Below, piece by piece: positions 35,474 through 44,782 of a stretch of DNA of 64,000 bases. How positions within the stretch are numbered: the stretch's first letter is position 1; each line of letters begins with the position of its first letter. A program made the position numbers and the translations under genes. The notes under the pieces are model-generated. The model saw nothing but the letters and a program-made list of their open reading frames with translations, had not been told where the DNA came from and searched no databases. This DNA comes from Streptomyces phaeochromogenes (GTDB lineage Bacteria; Actinomycetota; Actinomycetes; Streptomycetales; Streptomycetaceae): assembly GCF_001418655.1 (NCBI RefSeq), contig NZ_LIQZ01000010.1, positions 27,908 to 91,907 of the forward strand. The letters are read 5' to 3'.

Positions 35474-36109
35474 TCAGGTCGACGTGGCATAGACGATGAG
35501 GTTGTTCACCGGGTGGCCATCGGCGTCGAAGTCGCCGTCGCAGGTGACCAGTCGCAGGGCGCGGTCCTTCGTCGGGCCGTAGACCTTCTCGGTGGGGAAC
35601 GAGTTCTTGCTGACGCTCTCGGTGTCCGTGACCGTGAAGTGCGCCGATTCGCCGCGGTCGTTGGTGACGGTGATGTCCGCGCCCTTGGTGATCTTCTTGA
35701 GATCGTGGAAGACGGCCTTGCCGAAGCGGGTGTCGTTGTGGCCGATGATCACGGCGGGACCGACCTCACCGGGCACGGAGCCGCCGATGTACCAGCCGGC
35801 GGTCATGCCCTTCTCGGCCGGGGGGACCTCCACGGTCCCGTCCTTGTTGCGACCGAGCTCCATCAGGGAACTGGTGATCCCGATCGAGGGGATGGCCACT
35901 TCGGTAGGGACGGCCGACTCTGTGGCCTCCGGAGCGCCGGGCGAGGCCGTACCGGCGGCAGCAGGGGTGTTCGGAGAGGCCGGGGCAGGCTTGTCGGCGT
36001 CCGACGCACAGCCGGTGAGCACGGCGAGGACCACGGGTACGACGAGGGTGAGCCGGGCAAGGGCCGGCAGGGTGCCGAAGCGCCGTACCGGACGGGGTGC
36101 AGGTGACAC
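35474..36109 (-). CDS. Class F sortase with lipoprotein signal
   Basis: A 211-residue sortase-fold protein. The N-terminus has basic residues, a hydrophobic run and the lipobox VLTGC, so it is predicted lipid-anchored rather than membrane-spanning like typical sortases. A Pro/Ala/Ser/Thr-rich linker leads to the catalytic domain from about residue 75: VAIPSIGI start, the histidine in VIIGHNDTRFG, the cysteine in LRLVTCDGDF and an NNLIVYA end, where the usual arginine of the class is missing or moved. Class F sortases cut or join cell-wall proteins. GTG start has GGAG upstream. The likely substrate gene lies directly upstream. Confidence 0.82.
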   Translation of the reverse strand: MSPAPRPVRRFGTLPALARLTLVVPVVLAVLTGCASDADKPAPASPNTPAAAGTASPGAPEATESAVPTEVAIPSIGITSSLMELGRNKDGTVEVPPAEKGMTAGWYIGGSVPGEVGPAVIIGHNDTRFGKAVFHDLKKITKGADITVTNDRGESAHFTVTDTESVSKNSFPTEKVYGPTKDRALRLVTCDGDFDADGHPVNNLIVYATST

Positions 36110-36145
36110 GACGGACTCCAAAACAGAACCAAGAGCAGAAACAGA

Positions 36146-36196
36146 GGACCTGACGCAGAGGACCTGAACGAATGGACCTGAAACAAAAGGACCTGA
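36146..36196. repeat. Four phased GGACCTGA repeats upstream of sortase
   Basis: GGACCTGA occurs at 36146, 36160, 36174 and 36189, spaced 14, 14 and 15 bases apart. Read on the minus strand it is TCAGGTCC, 37-87 bases upstream of the sortase GTG. Spacing and position suggest a protein-binding array or slippage-built repeat in the sortase leader. Confidence 0.6.
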
Positions 36197-36224
36197 ACGA
36201 CTTACGGGACCGGGCGCATACGCG

Positions 36225-36254
36225 GTGGCGCCGCCCGGAGACGGGCGGCGCCAC
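36225..36254 (-). terminator. Strong hairpin after the surface-protein gene
   Basis: A perfect 13-bp stem (GTGGCGCCGCCCG with CGGGCGGCGCCAC) and a 4-base loop (GAGA) lies 29 bases downstream of the stop of the minus-strand gene at 36284. It lies between that gene and the sortase gene, so the two are probably not one simple transcript. Confidence 0.75.
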
Positions 36255-36283
36255 TGTTGTGCCCGGTGGGGCTGTGCCTGGCG

Positions 36284-36649
36284 TCAGCCGTTGTGGCGTC
36301 CCGCGGCGCGGCGGCGCAGGACGATGGTGCCGGCGCCCGCGAGCAGCAGAGCGCCGGTGGCCGAACCGACGAGGGTCGTGGTGCCGGTGCCGGAGTTGCC
36401 GGCCGGGGCCTCGCCCGCGGCGACGCCGCCCTTCGGAAGGTCCTTGCCGGCCTTGGCCTTCCTGGCTTCGAGCTCCTTCGCCTTCTTGGCGTCCTCGGCC
36501 TTCTTTTCGGCCGCGGTCTTGTCTTCTCCCGTGGCCGCGCTCGGCGTGGGGGTCGGGTCGTCGGCGACGGCCGCGCCGACCGGGACGAGCATCGCGCCGG
36601 TCGCGACGGCGGTCAGAACGGCGAGACGCAGGGTGAGATGGCGGGACAT
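36284..36649 (-). CDS. Small cell-wall surface protein with sorting-type tail
   Basis: A 121-residue exported protein. It has a signal peptide (MSRHLTLRLAVLTAVATGAMLVPVGAAVA), then a charged low-complexity Glu/Lys/Ala stretch, a GNSGTGTTT segment, a hydrophobic helix (LVGSATGALLLAGAGTIVLRRR) and an arginine-rich end. This is the layout of a sortase substrate, but no LPxTG or LAxTG box is visible. The adjacent class F sortase makes the pairing likely. ATG has GGAG upstream. Function unknown. Confidence 0.72.
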   Translation of the reverse strand: MSRHLTLRLAVLTAVATGAMLVPVGAAVADDPTPTPSAATGEDKTAAEKKAEDAKKAKELEARKAKAGKDLPKGGVAAGEAPAGNSGTGTTTLVGSATGALLLAGAGTIVLRRRAAGRHNG

Positions 36650-36772
36650 GTATCGCTCCAGTTCCAGCCCGGCCTTGGTGGTACCTGGTTGGCGAGCCGC
36701 ACCAGGTTCCGGGCATGGCCCAACACTTGCGCCCACTTGTGAAGAAGCTGTCAGAAGCTCATGGTCATCGCA

Positions 36773-38851
36773 TCAGGGCTGACCAGGGGTCTCCCCGGGC
36801 CCCGGCTCGGTGGAGGCTGCCCCGTCCCGCGTGACCGGCAGCCACAGGGTGAAGACCGAGCCCTGACCCTCCGTACTCACCACGCTCGCCGTGCCGCCGT
36901 GGGCCTCGGCGAGCTTGAGGACGATCGCCAGACCGAGGCCGCTGCCGCCGGTGCTCCGGTTGCGGGACTTCTCCGCCCGCCAGAATCGGTCGAACACATG
37001 GGGGACGTCGTCCGCGGGGATGCCGCTGCCGGTGTCGGACACCTCCACCGCCACCTCGTCCCCGGAACCGGTGACGTACGAGCGCAGGGTCACCAGGCCA
37101 CCGGACGGTGTGTGGCGTACGGCGTTGGAGACCAGGTTGCTCATGGCCTGCCGCAGCCGTACGGGGTCGGCGTCGAGCAGCGGCGGCCGAGGGGCGTCGG
37201 GCGGCGTCGCGGAGACCGCAAGGGTGACACCCGCGGTCTCGGCCAGCCCCTGGTGTGCCGCGGCGACCTGGCCGAGCAGGTCGTCCACGCGTACCGGCTC
37301 CACATGCAGGCGCAGCGCGCCCACGTCGGCCGCCCCCAGGTCCTGGAGATCGTTGACGATGTGCTGAAGCTGTACCGCCTCCTCGTGCAGGGAGGAGACG
37401 AACGCCGGGTCCGGTTCGGCGAGACCGTCCTGTGCCGCCTCCAGCCAGCCACGGATATTGCTCAGCGGGGTACGCAGTTCATGGGCGACGTCGCTGACCA
37501 TCACCTTGCGCTGCTCCTCCAGCCGCGCCCGGTGTGCGGCCATGTCGTTGAAGGCCGCCGCCAGCCGTCCGATCTCGTTGTCCGAGCCGACCGGTACGGG
37601 CGCCGAGTCCATGCCGTCCCGCATCCGCTGGGCGGCGCCGGTGAGCGCGTGCAACGGGCGTACGAGCCGGGCTCCGGCGATCACCGAGGCGCCGACGGTG
37701 AGGGCGAGGACCAGGGCCGTGACCCCGGCGATGCGTGCGGTGTTGGCCGGTGAGAGATCGAAACCGGGCACGCCGGCGGCGGCGTCGGTGCTGTCGATGA
37801 ACAGCAGCGCGGGCGCGGCGACGTACGACGTGAGCTGTTCGCGGCGGGCGCTGCCGACGCAGGCGGCTATGGCCCGGTCGTGCTTGCTGCTGTGGGCCGG
37901 GGGCAGGCGACCGTCGTCGGTCCCCCGTTCCTTGGTCGCTCGCGCCAGCGCAGCCTTCTCCTCGACCGCCTTCTGCTCCGCGGCCCGCTGCTGGGCGTCC
38001 GCCTCGTCCTTGGTGAGGCCGGTCGTGGGAAGCTCGGCCGATATGCCGGTGTCCGTGCCTCCCGTCCCGAATCCGCGGTCCCAGGACAGGTCCAGGTTGA
38101 GTTTCACGCCGGTGCGGCCCTGCCGCTTCAGACAGGCGTCCGTCAGTTGGTTGAGTGCGCGCAGGGCCTTCTTCTCGGTCGGCGTGGGACCGGAGGCGTA
38201 GGACGTCAGGCACTTCGTTTCCATGGAGCGGTCGGTCTCACTGCTCACGAACTGGACGCGGGACCGCCCGCTCGGGCTCTCGACGATGTCCGCGGCGATG
38301 CCCGCCGTACCGAGGCACTCCGCGCTGTCGGCGCTGGCCTTCCGCAGGAGCGTACGTTCCTGCGCGGGCAGCAGGAACGGCCCCACCGCGCGTGGATCGA
38401 CGCGGTCCGCGCCCGCGGAGGCGGTGTCGGGCACCAGCACGGTGTCGACGGACAGCGGGTCGACGACAGCCGAGGCCTGCGGTGGCAGCGGGGCGGCGGA
38501 CGAGCCCTCGGAGGTGCCGTTCGCGTCGTCGGCGGAGTCGAAGAGCGGGCGTTTGTCCTGGGTGGTCAGCACGATCCGGCGCTGGGACTTCCCGGCCAGT
38601 TTGCGCACGGTGGCGTCGACGCCCTCCCAGCCCGGGTGGGTCGCCGCGTACCCCAGCAGGGTGTTGTAGATCTCGGCGTCCGCGCTGAGGTTCTGGCCCT
38701 GCTCCTGGCGGATCGCGCCGGAGGTCGTCTGCACGGCGAGCCAGGCGGTGGCGGCCACCGAGCACGAGGCCACCAGCGCCGACACGGTCAGCAGCCGCCC
38801 CAGCAGGCTTTTGCGGAGGGGCAGCCGCGCCCGCTCGTCACGACGACGCAC
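36773..38851 (-). CDS. Sensor histidine kinase with large extracytoplasmic domain
   Basis: A 692-residue membrane kinase. TM1 lies near residues 18-40, a roughly 330-residue outer domain follows with no recognised fold, and TM2 is near residue 375 (TARIAGVTALVLALTVGASVIAGARL). HAMP (LVRPLHALTGAAQRMRDG) leads to the phosphoacceptor H457 in SDVAHELRTPLSN. The ATP-binding domain has SNLVSNAVRHTPSGG, DTGSGIPADDV and GGSGLGLAIV. GTG start overlaps the end of the response-regulator gene by 14 bases, so the two are cotranscribed. The signal is unknown. Confidence 0.92.
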   Translation of the reverse strand: MRRRDERARLPLRKSLLGRLLTVSALVASCSVAATAWLAVQTTSGAIRQEQGQNLSADAEIYNTLLGYAATHPGWEGVDATVRKLAGKSQRRIVLTTQDKRPLFDSADDANGTSEGSSAAPLPPQASAVVDPLSVDTVLVPDTASAGADRVDPRAVGPFLLPAQERTLLRKASADSAECLGTAGIAADIVESPSGRSRVQFVSSETDRSMETKCLTSYASGPTPTEKKALRALNQLTDACLKRQGRTGVKLNLDLSWDRGFGTGGTDTGISAELPTTGLTKDEADAQQRAAEQKAVEEKAALARATKERGTDDGRLPPAHSSKHDRAIAACVGSARREQLTSYVAAPALLFIDSTDAAAGVPGFDLSPANTARIAGVTALVLALTVGASVIAGARLVRPLHALTGAAQRMRDGMDSAPVPVGSDNEIGRLAAAFNDMAAHRARLEEQRKVMVSDVAHELRTPLSNIRGWLEAAQDGLAEPDPAFVSSLHEEAVQLQHIVNDLQDLGAADVGALRLHVEPVRVDDLLGQVAAAHQGLAETAGVTLAVSATPPDAPRPPLLDADPVRLRQAMSNLVSNAVRHTPSGGLVTLRSYVTGSGDEVAVEVSDTGSGIPADDVPHVFDRFWRAEKSRNRSTGGSGLGLAIVLKLAEAHGGTASVVSTEGQGSVFTLWLPVTRDGAASTEPGPGETPGQP

Positions 38852-39602
38852 GGTGCACGCTCTTCGCGTTGGTCCTCGCGGGATCCGTCAGCTTGTAGCC
38901 GACGCCGAAGACGGTGAGCAGCCGGTCCGGCCGCCGGGGGGCGCGCTCGATCTTCTTGCGCAGGTTCATGACGTGTACGTCGACGGTGCGCCCGCTGATG
39001 TACTTGTCGAAGCCGTGCAGTTCCTCCAGGAGCCGCTGCCGGGTGAAGACCCGGTCGGGCTCCGCCGCCATCGCGGCCAGGATGCGGAACTCGCCCGGCG
39101 TGCACACGACCGGCGAACCGCCGACCGACACCTCGTGCCGGTCCGGATCGACTCTGAGCGAGCCCACCGACAGCGCCTTGTCCCCGGCGGCGCCGGGCGT
39201 GGGGTCAGCGGCGGCGGGGGCCGGCCCCTCGGAGCTCCGGTTGCGGCGCAGGAGCGTACGCACCCTGGCCACCAGCTCACGCGGGCTGAACGGCTTGGTC
39301 ACGTAGTCGTCGGCACCGAGGTCGAGGCCGAGCAGCAGATCGTCCTCGGTGCTGCGGGCCGTCAGCATCATCACCAGCACCTCGCGGCCCTCGGCGCGCA
39401 GGATCCGTACCACGTCGAGGCCGTCGGCCCGGGGCATCATCACATCGAGGACGAGCAGGTCGGGCTCCCGGTGCCGAACCTGCTCAAGAGCCGTACGGCC
39501 GTCCTCCACCACCGTGACCGTGTGTCCCTCGTGCTCCAGATAACGGCGCACCAGTTCGGCCTGCTTCGTGTCGTCTTCAGCGACCATGATGTTTGCGCAC
39601 AC
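38838..39602 (-). CDS. OmpR/PhoB-family response regulator
   Basis: A 254-residue regulator. The receiver domain starts NIMVAEDDTKQ, the phosphoacceptor is D53 in LLVLDVMMPR, and GADDYVTKPFSP carries the lysine. A linker rich in Ala/Pro precedes the C-terminal winged helix (RHEVSVGGSPVVCTPGEFRILAAMA to GVGYKL). GTG at 39602 is preferred to the ATG five codons later because the later start would remove the first beta strand. It lies upstream of its kinase partner on the same strand. Confidence 0.92.
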   Translation of the reverse strand: MCANIMVAEDDTKQAELVRRYLEHEGHTVTVVEDGRTALEQVRHREPDLLVLDVMMPRADGLDVVRILRAEGREVLVMMLTARSTEDDLLLGLDLGADDYVTKPFSPRELVARVRTLLRRNRSSEGPAPAAADPTPGAAGDKALSVGSLRVDPDRHEVSVGGSPVVCTPGEFRILAAMAAEPDRVFTRQRLLEELHGFDKYISGRTVDVHVMNLRKKIERAPRRPDRLLTVFGVGYKLTDPARTNAKSVHRASS

Positions 39603-40113
39603 GCCGGAGAGCGTAACGAGCGTGGAGCCGGGGACGGTGGTAAGTGGCCTTTTCGGGCGGGGAGTTCAGGCCACCGTCGTGAGGTCAGACGCGTCGGCGC
39701 GGTCGCGGCGAGGCTCCGCCGGCCGACCGTCGGCACGTTCTCCCCGCGCCGCTTCCCGTACGCCCACATGCTCGCCTGGGCGGGACGGCCCGGCCCGGAC
39801 GCGTACGCCGTCGACGAGATGTCTGCCTAGACCAATCACGTCGGCCAGGTCGCCGAGGAGACCGGTCCGGCGGGGGAGCGAGCCGCGGGCCCTCACGTCC
39901 GTGGGCTGACCACGGCCGTCCTGCCGACAGAGGACCGGGCCGCGCACCCCGGACGGGTACGGACCTCGTACGAACCCACAGGACTCGGCGGCGGACGCTG
40001 TCGCCGCCCCCGGAGAAGCCGCCGGCGTCTGTTTGGCGCGCACATGCGGAGAAACCGCGGGATGCTGAGGGGGAGCGCTGCCCATGACCTGACGAGCAGT
40101 GGTGGTGAGCGCC
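39603..40113. other. Intergenic stretch between response regulator and LuxR regulator
   Basis: Promoter-bearing, gene-free region of 510 bases between divergent regulators. No ORF on either strand shows codon bias or domain features. No clear repeat or hairpin was noticed beyond generic GC-rich palindromes. Confidence 0.5.
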
Positions 40114-42828
40114 ATGGCTGGGCTTGAGGAGAACGGTCCGGAACCGACCACGTCGTGTGCCGATCCCCGAGGAGACCCGTTCCTGCACACGCGGTTCGCG
40201 ATACCGGCACGTCCCGCGACCTTCCTGCGGCGGGAGCGGCTGGTCAGGCACCTCGACCAGGCTCTGCGGACGCCGTTGACCGTGGTCAGCGGGGCCGCGG
40301 GCGCGGGCAAGACCCTGCTGGCCGCCGACTGGGCCGCACGCGAGGACCGGTCCGTCGCCTGGCTCACCAATGACGCCGCGGCCCAGGGCTGCGGCATGTT
40401 CTGGGCGTACTTCCTCCAGGCCCTGAGCGCCTCCGGCGTGTCCCCGCCCGCCGAGGTCGGTTCCCCGGCCGACGCGAGCCGCGTGGACCAGACGCTGCTG
40501 ACGCGACTCGCCGCGGGCCTGAGCGACCGCGACCGGCCGGTGATCGTGGTGCTCGACGAGTACGACCGTGTGACGGCGCCGGAGATCGCGGAGCAGCTGG
40601 AGTTCGTCCTGCACCACGCGGGACGGGGCATGCGCCTGATCCTCGTCACCCGCACCGAGCCCCTGCTGCCGCTGCACCGCTACCGGGCGGTCGGCGACAT
40701 GACCGAGATCAGGGCCGCGGAGCTGGCCTTCACCCCCGAGGAGGCGACCGCGCTGCTGGAGCTGCACGGGCTGCGCGTTCCGGTGTCCGCCGCGCGGTCG
40801 CTCGTGGAGCGCACCCGGGGATGGGCCGCCGGACTGCGGCTGTGTGCCCTGGCCGCGCAGGAGAGCCCGGATCCGGAGACGTATCTCAAGGAGTTCGAGG
40901 TCGACCGCACCACGGTGGCCGACTTCCTGCTGGCGGAGGTGCTCAAGCGGCAGACCCCCGAGGCGCAGGACCTCCTGCTGCGGGTCAGCGTCCTCGACCG
41001 CTTCGGCCCCGAGCTGGCGAACGCGCTGACCGGGCGAACCGACGCCGAGTCCGTCCTGGCCGGGCTGCACCGCGAGAACGCGTTCGTCGAGTACCTCGGG
41101 CACGACCGGTACCGGCTCCACCCACTGTTCGGTGAGATCCTCCACGCCCATCTGCGGATGCGCTCTCCCGGTCTGGAGCCCGACCTCCACCGACGGGCCG
41201 CGACCTGGCTGAGGGACTCCGGATCCCTCGCGGAGACGCTCGGCCACGGTGCCGCCGCGGGCGACTGGGAGTTCACCGCCGGTGCCCTCGTCGACGACCT
41301 CGCCATCGGCCAGCTCTTCACCGGTCTCCGCTCGGACCATCTGGCCGAGCTGTTCTCGGGGATGGGTCCCGAGGCCACGAGCCCCGCCACGGATCTCGTC
41401 CGGGCGGCCCGTGAGCTGGCCCGGAGCAACCTCGACCATGGCCTGGCCCACCTGCGGCACGCCGAGCGGAGCCTGGCGGAGGAGGACCGGACACCGGCCG
41501 GGGAGAGCCCTCCCGGACTCGCGGCGGCCCGGCTGAGCCATGCCCTGCTGGAAGCCCTGGCAGGCCGGCTGACCGGTTCCCCCGCAAGGGCGGAGACGGC
41601 AGCGGAGACGGCCGCGGAACTTCAGCAGGAGGTGCCCGCCCAGCTCCTGGACGCGCATCCCGAACTCGCCGCCCTCCTGTCCACCCATCTCGGCTCGACG
41701 CGGCTGTGGGCCGGGAGCTACGAGGACGCACGTGCCGCCCTGAGTACGGCCGTCGCCTGCTCCGAGGGAGCCTCGACGGCGCTTCCGCGCGAGGAGTCCC
41801 TCGGCCATCTGGCCCTGATCTACTATCTGAACGGCTGGCCCGGCAAGGCGGAGCGCAAGGCCCTGGCGGCGGTCAGCGAGACCGAGCGGTTCAGTCTGAG
41901 GGAGGAGTCCGGTTCCGGCATCGAGCTGCTCGTCCTGGCCGCCGTGGCCGTCGACCGCAACGAACTCGACCGGGCCCAGGCTTTCCTCGACGCGGCGGCC
42001 GACTCCCATCACGCGATGCGGGACCCCGTGATGCGGGCGGGGCGCGCCCTCGCCACCGCGCGGCTGCTTCTGGCCCGCGGCGAGACGCACGCCGCGCTCG
42101 AAGCGGCGGAACCGGCCGTCTCCGCCGACGTGGCTTCACCCTGGTCGGAGGCGCACAAGGCGCTGGCCGCCTCAGCCGTGCATCTGGCGGAGGGCCGGCC
42201 GGAGACCGCCGCCGAGCTGCTGCAAGGGGTGCCCGGCGACCAGCCGACGTGTGTCGTGGGAGCGGCACGGGCCCAGCTCGCCGCGGGCCGGCCCACCGAG
42301 GCGCTCGGCCTGCTCGACCGAGTGCGCCCCGAGGGCGGTACCGGTGCCGAGCGCCGTACGGGTCCCGCGGTGACCGTCCGGGCCTCGCTGGTGCGGGCCG
42401 AGGCCGCGGACCGCGCGGGGGACTCCGCCACCGCGCGCAGACTCGTCGCCCACGCCCTCCACGAGGCCCGGCGCGAACGGCTGCGGCGCCCCTTCCTCGA
42501 AGCCGGACCGTGGATCCGGCCCCTGCTGGGCATGGCGCCGCTGCGCGGGCTGGCCGAGGGCTGGCTCACCCCCGGACCGCCGCCGTGCGCCGCGCCGCGG
42601 GCCCACCCTGGAGACCAGCCGCCGCCACCGGTCGTGGAGGAGCTGAGCGGGCGCGAGCACGACGTACTGGAACGGCTCGCCCAGATGATGTCGACGGAGG
42701 AGATCGCCGCCGATCTGTACGTATCGGTGAACACGGTCAAGACCCACCTCAAGAGCGTCTACCGGAAGCTGTCGGTGAACCGGCGCCACGACGCGGTGCA
42801 CCGCGCACGCGAGCTGCGGCTGCTGTGA
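40114..42828 (+). CDS. MalT-like LuxR-family ATP-dependent regulator (LAL)
   Basis: A 904-residue regulator. The N-terminal STAND-type NTPase has Walker A GAAGAGKT (residues 60-67) and LVTRTEPLL plus FTPEEATALL blocks like MalT. The middle is a long helical, TPR-like repeat region. The C-terminus is the LuxR helix-turn-helix (ELSGREHDVLERLAQMMSTEEIAADLYVSVNTVKTHLKSVYRKL). Such proteins switch on sets of genes in response to a small ligand. ATG 40114 is chosen; an in-frame GTG at 40099 is an alternative. It is upstream of the DHA2 transporter, which it may control. Confidence 0.88.
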   Translation: MAGLEENGPEPTTSCADPRGDPFLHTRFAIPARPATFLRRERLVRHLDQALRTPLTVVSGAAGAGKTLLAADWAAREDRSVAWLTNDAAAQGCGMFWAYFLQALSASGVSPPAEVGSPADASRVDQTLLTRLAAGLSDRDRPVIVVLDEYDRVTAPEIAEQLEFVLHHAGRGMRLILVTRTEPLLPLHRYRAVGDMTEIRAAELAFTPEEATALLELHGLRVPVSAARSLVERTRGWAAGLRLCALAAQESPDPETYLKEFEVDRTTVADFLLAEVLKRQTPEAQDLLLRVSVLDRFGPELANALTGRTDAESVLAGLHRENAFVEYLGHDRYRLHPLFGEILHAHLRMRSPGLEPDLHRRAATWLRDSGSLAETLGHGAAAGDWEFTAGALVDDLAIGQLFTGLRSDHLAELFSGMGPEATSPATDLVRAARELARSNLDHGLAHLRHAERSLAEEDRTPAGESPPGLAAARLSHALLEALAGRLTGSPARAETAAETAAELQQEVPAQLLDAHPELAALLSTHLGSTRLWAGSYEDARAALSTAVACSEGASTALPREESLGHLALIYYLNGWPGKAERKALAAVSETERFSLREESGSGIELLVLAAVAVDRNELDRAQAFLDAAADSHHAMRDPVMRAGRALATARLLLARGETHAALEAAEPAVSADVASPWSEAHKALAASAVHLAEGRPETAAELLQGVPGDQPTCVVGAARAQLAAGRPTEALGLLDRVRPEGGTGAERRTGPAVTVRASLVRAEAADRAGDSATARRLVAHALHEARRERLRRPFLEAGPWIRPLLGMAPLRGLAEGWLTPGPPPCAAPRAHPGDQPPPPVVEELSGREHDVLERLAQMMSTEEIAADLYVSVNTVKTHLKSVYRKLSVNRRHDAVHRARELRLL

Positions 42829-42859
42829 GCACGCGGCTGCGTCTTCGCGGCCTGCCGGG

Positions 42860-42931
42860 CCGGGGACCCTTGCCCGGCCGAGGACCCCTGCTCAACCGAG
42901 GACCCCTGCGCAACCGGGGATCCCTGCCCGA
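42860..42931 (+). repeat. Four 18-bp tandem repeats after LuxR gene
   Basis: Units at 42860, 42878, 42896 and 42914 follow the pattern CCGRGGAYCCYTGCNCNN; the middle two differ at one base. They start 31 bases after the LuxR stop in the gap before the DHA2 transporter. The unit length keeps frame, but no supported gene reads through. Confidence 0.65.
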
Positions 42932-43077
42932 CCGGGGGCTTTCGCGGGGTGTCCGGCTCGCCCGTGCGGGGTGAGGCGCGGGGCGGGTTCTTCGGGTGCG
43001 ATGGGGGTGGCGGCAGGGCATCGATCGGTCGGCCGCCGCCCGGTGGACTCCGCCGGGCCCCGGGGCGACTCGGCGAG

Positions 43078-44733
43078 GTGGGCACCTTGAGGCACTGGCG
43101 GGCGCTGATGGTCCTGGGCACGGCCCAGTTCCTGATGGTCCTGGACACCTCCGTCATGAACGTGTCCATCAGTCAGCTGGTGGAGGACTTCGACACCGAG
43201 GTCACCGCGATCCAGGCCGTCATCACGCTGTACGCGCTGGTCATGGCCGCTTTCATGATCATTGGCGGCCGGCTCGGAGACATCTTCGGACGCCGTCGCC
43301 TGTTCCTGTTCGGGCTCGTCGTCTACGCCACGGGCTCGGCCCTGACCGCCGCGGCCCCGACCCTGTGGGTGCTCGCGCTGGGCTGGTCGGTCATCGAAGG
43401 ACTCGGCGCCGCGCTGGTGCTGCCCGCCATGGCGGCCCTGGTGGCCGAGGCCTACCGAGGCCGGGACCGGGCCGTCGCGTACGGCGTCATCGGCGGACTC
43501 GCCGGAGCCGGCATCGCGGTCGGCCCGCTGCTGGGCGGCTGGGTGACGACGTACCTCACCTGGCGGCTGGTGTTCGCCGGTGAGGTCGTGGTCGTCCTGA
43601 TCGTGCTCTGCTTCCACCGGGCGATCACGGAAGAGCCCAGGACCGGTCCGAGCCCCCGCCTGGACGGGGTCGGCGCCGCACTCTCGGCGACCGGGCTCGC
43701 GCTCGGCGTCCTCGGCGTGCTGCAGAGCGGCTCCTGGGGATGGGTGCAGCCCCGCAACCCGCCCTTCACCATCTTCGGCTTCGCGCCGACGCTGTTCGTC
43801 GTCGCCGCGGGGATCGCCGTGCTGGCCTGCTTCCATCACTGGGAGAAACGGCGGGAGGCGAGCGGCGCCGAGCCCCTCGTACATCTGCCCCTGCTGCGCA
43901 AGCCCGCGCTGCGATCCGGCCTGATGACACTGGTGAGCCAGAACCTCATCCTGCTGGGGCTGTTCTTCACCATCCCGCTGTATCTGCAGGTGGTGCAGGG
44001 GTTCAACGCCTTCCAGACAGGTCTGCGGCTACTCCCGGTGTCCGTCACCATGCTCGCCGCGTCCATGATCGCCGCCCGGCTGGGGCGGAGGGCAGGACCG
44101 CGCCGGGTGGTCCGGCTGGCCCTGCTGACCCTCACCGGCGCCATCGTGTGGCTGCTGGCCACCATCGATCCCGTCATCGACGACGCGCAGTTCGCCGGAG
44201 CCATGGCCGTGCTCGGCGTGGGCATGGGCCTGCTCGCCTCGCAGCTGGGCAACGTCGTCCAGTCCAGCGTGGGCGAGGAGGAACGCAGCGAGGCCGGCGG
44301 ACTGCAGTTCACCGCCCAGAACCTGGGTTCCGCCCTGGGCACCGCGCTCATCGGATCGCTGCTCATCGGCGCCCTGGCCCACGCCTTCACCAAGCAGGTC
44401 GACGAGAACCCGCAGCTGTCGCAGCAGGCCCGACAGCAGACCGGAGTCGCCCTCGAAGCCGGGATCACGTTCGTGCCCACCGACCAGGTGCGCTCGGCGG
44501 CCGAACGTGCCGGGTTCCCGCCCTCCGAGGTCGACGCCGTCACCGACTCATACGCCTCGGCGCAGCTCGACGGCCTGAAGGCGGCGATCCTCGCCACCGG
44601 CGGAATCACCCTCGCCAGCTTCCTGGTCACGCCCCATCTGCCGACCCGAGGAGCCGGCCGTCCGAAGCAACCCGACACCGGCGCGCCCACCGGGGCGATC
44701 GGCTCGACCCGCTCGACCGGCGCGGCCGACTGA
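43078..44733 (+). CDS. MFS multidrug efflux protein, DHA2 (EmrB/QacA) family
   Basis: A protein of about 551 residues with 14 membrane helices, a proton-driven exporter. HWRALMVLGTAQFLMVLDTSVMNVS is the DHA2 helix 1, GRLGDIFGRRRLFLFG the helix 2-3 loop, and YGVIGGLAGAGIAVGPLLGGWVTTYLTWRLVFA the antiporter motif C. The start is uncertain: GTG 43078 leaves ten residues before helix 1, while an upstream frame open from 42949 adds a Gly/Arg-rich stretch with no family support. Located after the LuxR regulator, it may be its target. Substrate unknown. Confidence 0.87.
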   Translation: MGTLRHWRALMVLGTAQFLMVLDTSVMNVSISQLVEDFDTEVTAIQAVITLYALVMAAFMIIGGRLGDIFGRRRLFLFGLVVYATGSALTAAAPTLWVLALGWSVIEGLGAALVLPAMAALVAEAYRGRDRAVAYGVIGGLAGAGIAVGPLLGGWVTTYLTWRLVFAGEVVVVLIVLCFHRAITEEPRTGPSPRLDGVGAALSATGLALGVLGVLQSGSWGWVQPRNPPFTIFGFAPTLFVVAAGIAVLACFHHWEKRREASGAEPLVHLPLLRKPALRSGLMTLVSQNLILLGLFFTIPLYLQVVQGFNAFQTGLRLLPVSVTMLAASMIAARLGRRAGPRRVVRLALLTLTGAIVWLLATIDPVIDDAQFAGAMAVLGVGMGLLASQLGNVVQSSVGEEERSEAGGLQFTAQNLGSALGTALIGSLLIGALAHAFTKQVDENPQLSQQARQQTGVALEAGITFVPTDQVRSAAERAGFPPSEVDAVTDSYASAQLDGLKAAILATGGITLASFLVTPHLPTRGAGRPKQPDTGAPTGAIGSTRSTGAAD

Positions 44734-44782
44734 CCGATCGGCTCCGGCCGGCTCCGGCCGGCTGACTTCGAGGGAGGCCGCG

